A DNA stretch of 15,009 nt, taken from positions 1 through 15,009 of the forward strand of contig VSJD01000252.1 of the NCBI GenBank assembly GCA_008636095.1. Direction: 5' to 3'. This stretch comes from Kiritimatiellota bacterium. Its GTDB lineage: Bacteria; Verrucomicrobiota; Kiritimatiellia; JAAZAB01. The notes below the pieces were generated by a model. The model was not told the DNA's origin. It saw only the letters and a program-made list of their open reading frames with translations, and made no database searches. The position numbers and the translations under genes were made by a program. Shown piece after piece: positions 9,840 to 15,009 of the stretch. Position 1 is the first letter of the stretch; each line of letters opens with the position of its first letter.

Positions 9840-10670
9840 ATGTTCACACTCATTCAACAAGGCGGATTGGTCATGTGGGTGATTCTGGCCGGAGGGGCCA
9901 TTGCACTGGTTGTTTTCCTGGAACGGTTCTTCCACGTGCACCGGGCCAAGATTAAAACCGACGATTTTCTGAAGGGCATCTGCAACATCCTCCGACGCGG
10001 AAACGTCAATGAAGCCGTCAGCATTTGCGACGATACGCCCGGTCCGGTGGCCTATATCGTGCGCGCCGCCATCCTGCATTATGACCGAAGTCGCGAGGTG
10101 ATCGCACAGGCAATTGATGACGCGGCGCTCACCGAAATCGCGCGCATGGAAAGACGATTCGGCGTGTTGGCAACTATCGCGCAAATCGCGCCGCTCATGG
10201 GTGTGCTGGGTACGGTGCTGGGTATGATTCAGACGGTTCTGGCCATTCAGCAGAAGGCGCCCCTTGTCCAAATCGGCGATCTGGCCGCCGGTCTCTGGCA
10301 GGCCCTTCTGACCACGGCCGCCGGACTGGTCGTGGCCATGTTCAGTTATATCGCCTATAACCTGCTGGTGTCAAAGGTGGATGTTATCGCGCTCGACATG
10401 GAGTGGGCGGCGGGCGAAATTCTCGCCTTCTTCACCAGTTTTGGATTGTCCTCTACCACGGAAGCCCCTGCCCGCCCGCCTGCAGCGCCTGAGGCGCAGC
10501 CTCTGCGGGCAGGCAATGCTACACACCCGCCCGCAACGCTGGCGCGTAGCGACCGCGGGCCGGGTAGCGTTGCAGGCGGGCTGGCCGAACCCTGGTCGCC
10601 TATGGTGCCGCCGGAGGCTGGCAAACTTGGTCAGGCGGGCAAGGCCGGCAAAACAAGGACAGACTTATGA
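9840..10670 (+). CDS. TolQ/ExbB/MotA-family inner membrane protein
   Basis: The protein has the TolQ/ExbB plan. TM1 lies at about 8-28 (GLVMWVILAGGAIALVVFLE), followed by a long cytoplasmic segment, TM2 around the MGVLGTVLGM motif (about 117-140) and TM3 around QALLTTAAGLVVA (154-166). The conserved Thr residues of TM2 and TM3 are kept. The Glu normally found in the GIAEAL/GISEAL segment (ExbB E176 in E. coli) is Gln154 in GLWQAL. The family core ends near residue 205. About 70 further residues form a Pro/Ala/Gly-rich tail whose DNA contains two palindromes, longer than usual TolQ/ExbB proteins. The stop overlaps the TolR-like gene as ATGA. It probably forms a channel-like complex with that protein, but proton use is uncertain. 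Confidence 0.88.
   Translation: MFTLIQQGGLVMWVILAGGAIALVVFLERFFHVHRAKIKTDDFLKGICNILRRGNVNEAVSICDDTPGPVAYIVRAAILHYDRSREVIAQAIDDAALTEIARMERRFGVLATIAQIAPLMGVLGTVLGMIQTVLAIQQKAPLVQIGDLAAGLWQALLTTAAGLVVAMFSYIAYNLLVSKVDVIALDMEWAAGEILAFFTSFGLSSTTEAPARPPAAPEAQPLRAGNATHPPATLARSDRGPGSVAGGLAEPWSPMVPPEAGKLGQAGKAGKTRTDL
10467..10513. repeat. Palindrome A inside the TolQ-like coding region
   Basis: CCTGCCCGC at 10467-10475 is perfectly complementary to GCGGGCAGG at 10505-10513. An inner hairpin, GCGCC/GGCGC at 10485-10489 and 10493-10497, has a TGA loop. The element lies wholly in the low-complexity C-terminal tail and keeps the frame open. Confidence 0.65.
10526..10580. repeat. Palindrome B inside the TolQ-like coding region
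   Basis: The 15-base arms at 10526-10540 and 10566-10580 pair at 14 of 15 positions (CCCGCCCGCAACGCT against the complement of AGCGTTGCAGGCGGG). The 25-base centre is GC-rich. It sits 12 bases after palindrome A in the same coding tail and is also read through in frame. Confidence 0.65.
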
Positions 10671-11125
10671 CCTCCGTACGTGAACAGGCCGGCATTCGCT
10701 GGCGGCGCTATCGGCCCCGGCAGAGGTTGTTCCATAACCCACTGGGCCTCATGCCGCTCGTCAACTTGGCGCTCCTCATCATGCTGTTCATGCTCTTGCA
10801 TGCCTCGTTCGTGCGTCAACCATCTTCCGCCGTCCAACTGCCCACCGCCGCATTCCTCACCGGCACTCCGTATGGGCTCATGGTAGTGACATTGACCCAG
10901 GAGGGCCTGTTTTTTTTTAATGACGAACGCGTGACGCTCGATGGCTTAGCCACGGCATTCCGTAATGCCGTCCGCGATCAAAAGACCACGGCCATCACGA
11001 TTGAAGCCGATGTCCGCGTGCCGTACGGCGTCATCTTGCGCGTTATGAATATGGCCACAACCGCCGGACTCCAACAAGTCAACCTGGCTACCCGGCCATC
11101 CTTTGGCGAAGAGGTTATGCCATGA
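10667..11125 (+). CDS. TolR/ExbD-family membrane protein
   Basis: The 152-residue protein has a basic cytoplasmic head, one transmembrane helix (about 28-46, LGLMPLVNLALLIMLFMLL) and a periplasmic domain. That domain has the ExbD/TolR pattern: a strand near VVTLTQEGLFFFNDERVTL, then AITIEADVRVPYGVI, and a final VMNMATTAGLQQVNLATRP. In TolR and ExbD the helix carries an essential Asp (TolR D23, ExbD D25 in E. coli) in the MPLVD-type motif; here that position is Asn33. AAGGA at 10655-10659 supports the ATG, which overlaps the TolQ-like stop as ATGA. The stop likewise overlaps the next gene. A nine-T run at 10910-10918 encodes Phe residues. It presumably pairs with the TolQ-like protein. Confidence 0.87.
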   Translation: MTSVREQAGIRWRRYRPRQRLFHNPLGLMPLVNLALLIMLFMLLHASFVRQPSSAVQLPTAAFLTGTPYGLMVVTLTQEGLFFFNDERVTLDGLATAFRNAVRDQKTTAITIEADVRVPYGVILRVMNMATTAGLQQVNLATRPSFGEEVMP

Positions 11126-11862
11126 ACACGCGCGCTTCCATGGCACAACGCGACGTGGTTGCGGCCTGCGCTCTCGTGCTTGCCGCGGCAACGTTCCTAT
11201 TCATCTGGTCACCATCCCTGCACCCTGGTTTTTCGCCACCGCGGCTGCTACCGCCGACAATCACATATTGTGACGAATGTCCCGATACCCGCGCGAGGTG
11301 TGATCGGGACCCGGCGCTAATCGCGCTTTCCGCCGCCATGATGCTACCCACGGCCAAACACGATCGGGCCGATGCGGTCACACCGCCGCTCGGCGCGGCC
11401 TCACGCCTCCTTCGCTTCACGGATACGCCCCCCACGGAACGGAATGACCAGATTCCCATGTTGACTCCGCCGCGTCCCATGACCCCGTTGGCGCCCCAAC
11501 GCCTTGCGCTCGCCGCCTCGATACCCGCGCGAGGTGTGATCGGGACCCAACGCCCATCATCGGCGCCGCCGGTGCGGCCGTTGCCACCGGCCTATCGAAT
11601 GGAATTGACCGGTAATTGGCAAGGCCGCTCGGTGGATCTTGCGCCCATGCTGGCATTGAGCGAGCCCTCCGGGCCCTGGTCGTTTACCGCCGTTCTGCGC
11701 TATGACGAGACCGGCCGTGTACAACACGCTTTACTGGAATCGGCGGCGCTCGACCTGCCCCTGCGCGATGAAGTCGCCCGGCGCCTGTATCAATGCCGGG
11801 TAACGTCTCCCGGCGCGCCTGGCGAGGGCCGCCTAACGGTATACGGTCCCGGCCGCCCGTAG
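11122..11862 (+). CDS. TonB/TolA-like protein
   Basis: The 246-residue product has a short basic head and a single membrane helix (about 12-30, VVAACALVLAAATFLFIW). A long Pro-rich, poorly conserved middle (about 31-165) follows. The folded C-terminal part (about 175-240) has WSFTAVLRYDETGRVQHALLES-like strands and a helix DEVARRLYQCRV. This is the plan of TonB/TolA energy transducers, in which the C-terminal domain contacts outer-membrane or periplasmic partners. The helix lacks the His seen in E. coli TonB. The middle contains two copies of a 30-base repeat read in different frames, so part of the spacer comes from repeat DNA. AGAGG precedes the ATG, which overlaps the TolR-like stop. The C-terminal match is by pattern only. 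Confidence 0.62.
   Translation: MNTRASMAQRDVVAACALVLAAATFLFIWSPSLHPGFSPPRLLPPTITYCDECPDTRARCDRDPALIALSAAMMLPTAKHDRADAVTPPLGAASRLLRFTDTPPTERNDQIPMLTPPRPMTPLAPQRLALAASIPARGVIGTQRPSSAPPVRPLPPAYRMELTGNWQGRSVDLAPMLALSEPSGPWSFTAVLRYDETGRVQHALLESAALDLPLRDEVARRLYQCRVTSPGAPGEGRLTVYGPGRP
11279..11312. repeat. 30-base palindromic repeat, copy 1, in the TonB-like gene
   Basis: The perfect repeat unit is 11283-11312. GTCCCGAT at 11279-11286 pairs with ATCGGGAC at 11303-11310, with ACC/GGT pairing inside the loop. It encodes roughly DTRARCDRDP. Confidence 0.8.
11519..11548. repeat. 30-base palindromic repeat, copy 2, in the TonB-like gene
   Basis: This is identical over 30 bases to 11283-11312 but sits in another reading frame, giving IPARGVIGT instead. 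The left hairpin arm is shorter than in copy 1 because the flanking bases differ. Confidence 0.8.
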
Positions 11863-12181
11863 AATAAAGAAATGGCCGATGGCAAATGGTTAATGGCAAA
11901 TGCAGTTTGGATGAAGTGGCTACGACCACTTTGCAAAATGTTCCGTGTAGATTTTATTCATTAACCATCGACCATTGTCCATTAACCATGGATTTCCAAT
12001 GCATGAATCGGCGGTTGTATTTCTTTCGCCTTGGTTGTAAATTTGCAGTGGGGACTTTTTTCTGTGGCCGGGGTCGATGACCCCGGATTCTCCGGATCCG
12101 CGATCGGCGATCGCGGCCACAATTTTGTCCGCCACAGGCGGAAAAATATTCTGCATTCTTAATTCTATATTTCCTTGAGCC
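11863..12181. repeat. Repeat-bearing intergenic region before hisD
   Basis: No gene is visible in this 319-base gap. An 11-base perfect inverted repeat, ATGGTTAATGG at 11886-11896 and CCATTAACCAT at 11979-11989, is extended by related ATGGC/CCATTG units. It encloses a small hairpin, AAGTGG/CCACTT at 11914-11931. Further right lies a compact group of GC-rich hairpins at 12063-12142, listed separately. No clear promoter could be picked out. Confidence 0.55.
12063..12142. repeat. Branched hairpin cluster upstream of hisD
   Basis: Outer arms TGTGGCCG (12063-12070) and CGGCCACA (12114-12121) enclose two perfect 8-base stems with 3-base loops. The first is CCGGGGTC/GACCCCGG (12068-12086, loop GAT) and the second is CCGCGATC/GATCGCGG (12098-12116, loop GGC). 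The outer and inner stems share a few bases, so they would compete or shorten. A further stem, TCCGCC-ACA-GGCGGA, lies at 12128-12142 and is flanked by T and A runs. The right part ends about 40 bases before the hisD start. Confidence 0.6.
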
Positions 12182-13501
12182 ATGAGCGCTGAAACCCCCA
12201 TTACCATCAAAACGGTTCCCTGGATGCCGGATAACCCGTCGGCGCTGGTGACAGCCTTCCTCAATCGTCCCGCCTTTGACGTTGCCGCCGAAACCACGGC
12301 CCGCGCAATGCTGGCGGACATTCAAACCCGCGGTGACGAGGCCGTGGCGCGGTTTATTCGCCAACTGGATGGCGCGGACTTGACCCCCGCCCAGTTTGCC
12401 GTTCAGAAAGCGGAACTCAATGCGGCCCGCACCCAGGTGGACGCCGATTTCGTGGCCGCCGCCCAGGAAGCGCACAAGCGGATTCTCCATTTCGCGCACG
12501 CCAGCCTGAAAAAGGATTGGAGCATGTCCACGCCCAAGGGCGGCACAGTTGGGGAACAGTTTGCGCCCCTGGAACGCATCGGCCTATATATTCCCGGCGG
12601 CCAGGCACCCCTGGTATCCACGGCGCTGATGACGGCAACCCTGGCAAGGGCTGCGGGTGTCCCGGAAATCGTGGCCTGCTCGCCGATGGATGCGTCGCAG
12701 CGCATGAACCCGTATCTGTTGTACGCATTGGAACTGGCGGGCGCCACGGAAATTTACAAGATCGGGGGTATTCAGGCTATTGGCGCCATGGCATATGGAA
12801 CCGCCACGCTCCGTAAAGTTGATAAAATCGCCGGACCCGGCGGAACGTACGTGACGGCCGCCAAGCGTAGCGTGTATGGACACGTGGCCCTGGACCTGGT
12901 GGCGGGGCCCAGCGAAATAGCCATCCTGGCCGACGACAGCGCCCAGCCCGAAGCCGTGGCCGCCGACTTGCTGTCGCAGGCTGAGCATGGGACCGGATTT
13001 GAAAAGGCCTTGCTGGTCACTGTCTCATCCCATCTGGCGGAGGCCGTCGCCGAGGAACTGCGCCGGCAGGTGGAAACATTAAGCCGCCGAACGGCCATCC
13101 TCCGGGTGTTGACCGAAGGCACCCTGATTGCCGTGGTCAATCACCTGGATGCCGGCATTGAACTCTGTAACCGGTTTGCGCCGGAGCATTTGGAAATCAT
13201 GGTGCACGAACCGCGCCGCTGGCTGAAAAAAGTGCGTCACGCCGGCGCTGTATTTGTCGGCGCCTGGACGCCCGAATGCGCTGGCGACTTCGTGGCCGGC
13301 CCCAGCCACGTCCTGCCCACGGGCGGGACGGCCCGCATGTTTTCGGGGCTGACGTCAGATGATTTCCGCAAGCGTTCGAGCATCGTGGCGTTCACGCGCG
13401 CCGACCTGCAGAACGCCCTGCCCGTGATCGAAGCCTTCGGACGGGTCGAGGGCCTGGATGCGCACGCCCGGTCGGCGCGTATTCGATTCGAAAAGGCGTA
13501 A
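12182..13501 (+). CDS. hisD: Histidinol dehydrogenase HisD
   Basis: HisD is the zinc enzyme that oxidises L-histidinol to L-histidine in two NAD-dependent steps, the last of the pathway. The 439 residues fit the family. The protein shows GLYIPGGQAPLVST, KIGGIQAIGAMAYGT and KIAGPGGTYVTAAKR segments. Probable zinc ligands are Gln266 and His269 (LLSQAEHG), Asp369 (AGDFVAGPSH) and His428 (GLDAHARS). The probable catalytic pair Glu335-His336 is in APEHLE. All key residues are present, so it should be active. The ATG at 12182 is the only plausible full-length start, but no good Shine-Dalgarno sequence precedes it. hisC follows after a 227-base repeat-bearing gap. Confidence 0.96.
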   Translation: MSAETPITIKTVPWMPDNPSALVTAFLNRPAFDVAAETTARAMLADIQTRGDEAVARFIRQLDGADLTPAQFAVQKAELNAARTQVDADFVAAAQEAHKRILHFAHASLKKDWSMSTPKGGTVGEQFAPLERIGLYIPGGQAPLVSTALMTATLARAAGVPEIVACSPMDASQRMNPYLLYALELAGATEIYKIGGIQAIGAMAYGTATLRKVDKIAGPGGTYVTAAKRSVYGHVALDLVAGPSEIAILADDSAQPEAVAADLLSQAEHGTGFEKALLVTVSSHLAEAVAEELRRQVETLSRRTAILRVLTEGTLIAVVNHLDAGIELCNRFAPEHLEIMVHEPRRWLKKVRHAGAVFVGAWTPECAGDFVAGPSHVLPTGGTARMFSGLTSDDFRKRSSIVAFTRADLQNALPVIEAFGRVEGLDAHARSARIRFEKA

Positions 13502-13728
13502 GAAGCAGTTTTGCAACTGTTCATATACTCCAGCAAGAGACAACTACGAAATACGCGCCGTACCTGAGGCAGGCCCGCCTTTTGGCGGGAAAAGCGCGAA
13601 AAGGGGAGAAGGAAACAAAATTTTGGGTGCCCAAAGTTAACCACTCTTTCCGCCAGAGGCGGATTTGCCTATGGCATGAAATCTATTTCGTGTATTTCGC
13701 GTATTTCGTAGTTAAATAAGTTTTTTCT
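13502..13728. repeat. MITE-like inverted repeat element between hisD and hisC
   Basis: Perfect 16-base inverted arms lie at 13542-13557 and 13698-13713 (AACTACGAAATACGCG and its complement), 140 bases apart. Three hairpins are nested inside: CCCGCC-TTTT-GGCGGG at 13574-13589, TTTGGG-TG-CCCAAA at 13622-13635 and TCCGCC-AGA-GGCGGA at 13649-13663. The last matches the hairpin at 12128-12142 at 14 of 15 bases. No open reading frame of note lies in it. The right arm ends 15 bases before the hisC start, leaving no obvious Shine-Dalgarno sequence. Confidence 0.65.
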
Positions 13729-14778
13729 ATGAGTCCATACATCAAAAAATCAGTACTGGCCATGCAGGGATATACGCCGGGCGAACAGCCGACGGATCCG
13801 CAGGTCATAAAGCTCAACACCAACGAGAGCCCCTACCCGCCTTCACCGGCCGTCCAGAAGGCATTGCAAAGCCTGAAGGTTGAGACCCTGCGGCTGTACC
13901 CGGACCCGGTCAGCCTGGCTTTGCGCCGTAAAATCGCCGAACTGCACGGCGGCACGCCGGACAATGTGTTTATCGGCAACGGGTCCGATGAAACGCTGGC
14001 TTTATGCTCGCGGGCCTTTGTGGAAGATAACGGCGCCATCGGCTATTTCGAGCCGTCGTATTCGCTCTATCCTGTGCTGGCACAGATCCGCACCGTGACC
14101 GCCCGACCGGTAGCGTTGGGACCGGACTTTGCGTGGGCCATGCCGGCGGATTATCAGGCCAGCCTGTTTTTCATGACCACCCCGAACGCGCCGACCGGCA
14201 TCCAGTATCCAAAGACCGCGATCCGCGCATTTTGCGCGCGCTTTCCCGGCGTCATCGTGCTCGACGAGGCCTATGTTGATTTTGCCCGCGAGCACTGCAT
14301 GGACCTGGCAATGGAATGCGACAACGTGCTGGTTCTGCGCACGCTCTCCAAGTCCTATGCCCTGGCCGGCCTGCGCCTGGGTTACGTCGTGGGAGCCGCG
14401 CCGCTCATTGAGTCCTTGTTTAAAATCAAGGATTCCTACAACGTGGACCGGATTACCCAGGCAACGGCATTGGCGGCGCTATCCGATCAGGCGCATATGC
14501 GTGCGCTGGTGGCACGTATCAAGGCCACGCGCCGTCAAACGATCGCCGATCTGGAGCAGATGGGCTTCCGCGTGTTCCCTTCGGAAACCAATTTCCTGTG
14601 GGTCAAGCCGCCGCGAATATCAGCCGCGGATCTCTACCGGCACCTGCGGGAGCAGAACATCCTGGTACGCTATTTCCCCGGCCCTCGCACGCAGGATTAC
14701 CTGCGCATCACCATCGGCACCGATGAGCAGATGCAGGCACTGGTAAAGGCCGCGCGGGTGCTGGTTAAGGCAGGCTAA
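13729..14778 (+). CDS. hisC: Histidinol-phosphate aminotransferase HisC
   Basis: HisC is a PLP-dependent class I/II aminotransferase that converts imidazole acetol phosphate to histidinol phosphate with glutamate as donor. The 349 residues match the family. LNTNESPYPPSP opens the fold, followed by GNGSDE and by TTPNAPTG with Asn153, which contacts PLP. VLDEAYVDF contains Asp179 and Tyr182. TLSKSYALAGLRLGY contains Lys208, the Schiff-base lysine. LRITIGT near the end carries the substrate carboxylate Arg. The usual N-N-P-T-G is N-A-P-T-G here, a common variation. It lies downstream of hisD, but the gene after it runs the other way, so no hisB follows here. Relatives may also act on aromatic amino acids. 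Confidence 0.94.
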   Translation: MSPYIKKSVLAMQGYTPGEQPTDPQVIKLNTNESPYPPSPAVQKALQSLKVETLRLYPDPVSLALRRKIAELHGGTPDNVFIGNGSDETLALCSRAFVEDNGAIGYFEPSYSLYPVLAQIRTVTARPVALGPDFAWAMPADYQASLFFMTTPNAPTGIQYPKTAIRAFCARFPGVIVLDEAYVDFAREHCMDLAMECDNVLVLRTLSKSYALAGLRLGYVVGAAPLIESLFKIKDSYNVDRITQATALAALSDQAHMRALVARIKATRRQTIADLEQMGFRVFPSETNFLWVKPPRISAADLYRHLREQNILVRYFPGPRTQDYLRITIGTDEQMQALVKAARVLVKAG

Positions 14779-14793
14779 CGCGAAGACCACATT

Positions 14794-15000
14794 TCATCGG
14801 CTTGATTTCAACGCCGTTATCATAAGCAGCGGCCCCACGAAAAAGGCTTTGCCGATGAAATACAAACCGATGCCGGTGGACACGGCATCGTTACCATGAT
14901 CGAGACCCGTCTTGCTGAGAATCCACAACCCGCCACCAAAGCAGAACACGAACGCCAGTAGTGCGCAGGCAACCCAAAATTTCCTCGTTTTGTCATCCAT
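14794..15000 (-). CDS. Small two-helix membrane protein, unknown function
   Basis: The product is 68 residues from the ATG at 14998-15000, or 71 from the ATG at 15007-15009 on the same strand. The start is uncertain because the window ends there. A charged head MDDKTRKF is followed by a hydrophobic helix (about 8-28, FWVACALLAFVFCFGGGLWIL) and a polar loop. A second helix (about 40-62, GIGLYFIGKAFFVGPLLMITA) precedes a short basic tail. No recognisable family motif is seen. It converges on hisC with 15 bases between the stops and no visible terminator. It could be a genuine small membrane protein or a chance open frame, though the paired hydrophobic helices favour the former. Confidence 0.55.
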   Translation of the reverse strand: MDDKTRKFWVACALLAFVFCFGGGLWILSKTGLDHGNDAVSTGIGLYFIGKAFFVGPLLMITALKSSR

Positions 15001-15009
15001 ACATACCAT

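Noticed and set aside
11279..11548. CRISPR array
   Set aside because: Only two copies exist, they are 206 bases apart and lie within a coding region.

Overview
The window reads as an ordinary chromosome segment of a GC-rich, diderm, LPS-making bacterium. It carries 13 genes: 12 on the + strand (the first, ssb, lacks its 5' end) and one at the right edge on the - strand. BamA, an OmpH/Skp-like chaperone and LpxD show an asymmetric outer membrane. The gene order (ssb, rpsR, rplI, dnaB, then bamA, ompH, lpxD), the composition and the many small palindromic repeats between genes suggest an uncultured lineage of the PVC group or its relatives (Kiritimatiellota, Lentisphaerota or Omnitrophota). That placement is inference and no marker was searched.

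Layout. Positions 1-2500 hold the ribosomal/replication block: the end of ssb, rpsR, rplI and dnaB. dnaB overlaps bamA by the four bases ATGA, and bamA is followed by ompH/skp and lpxD (2497-6709), an outer-membrane assembly and lipid A block. Next comes a long periplasmic TPR protein (about 6934-9501). A TolQ/ExbB-like protein, a TolR/ExbD-like protein and a TonB/TolA-like protein follow (9840-11862), joined by two ATGA overlaps. hisD and hisC (12182-14778) follow, and a small two-helix membrane protein runs in convergently from the right edge.

How the genes work together. BamA inserts outer-membrane proteins, OmpH/Skp escorts them through the periplasm, and LpxD makes the lipid A precursor. 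The TPR/TolQ/TolR/TonB-like group looks like an envelope-spanning system. Its most notable feature is that the two acidic membrane residues usually needed for proton-driven work appear as their amides: Gln at position 154 of the TolQ-like protein and Asn at position 33 of the TolR-like protein.

Repeats are the second theme. Five of the longer non-coding gaps carry inverted repeats of unrelated sequence but similar architecture (outer arms, short GC-rich hairpins within most of them). Similar palindromes also lie inside the coding regions of the TolQ-like and TonB-like genes, including a perfect 30-base repeat read in two different frames of one gene. One inverted-repeat arm appears to be interrupted by a 14-base palindrome with a 2-base duplication. 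I saw no rRNA, tRNA, CRISPR array, transposase gene or convincing intrinsic terminator.
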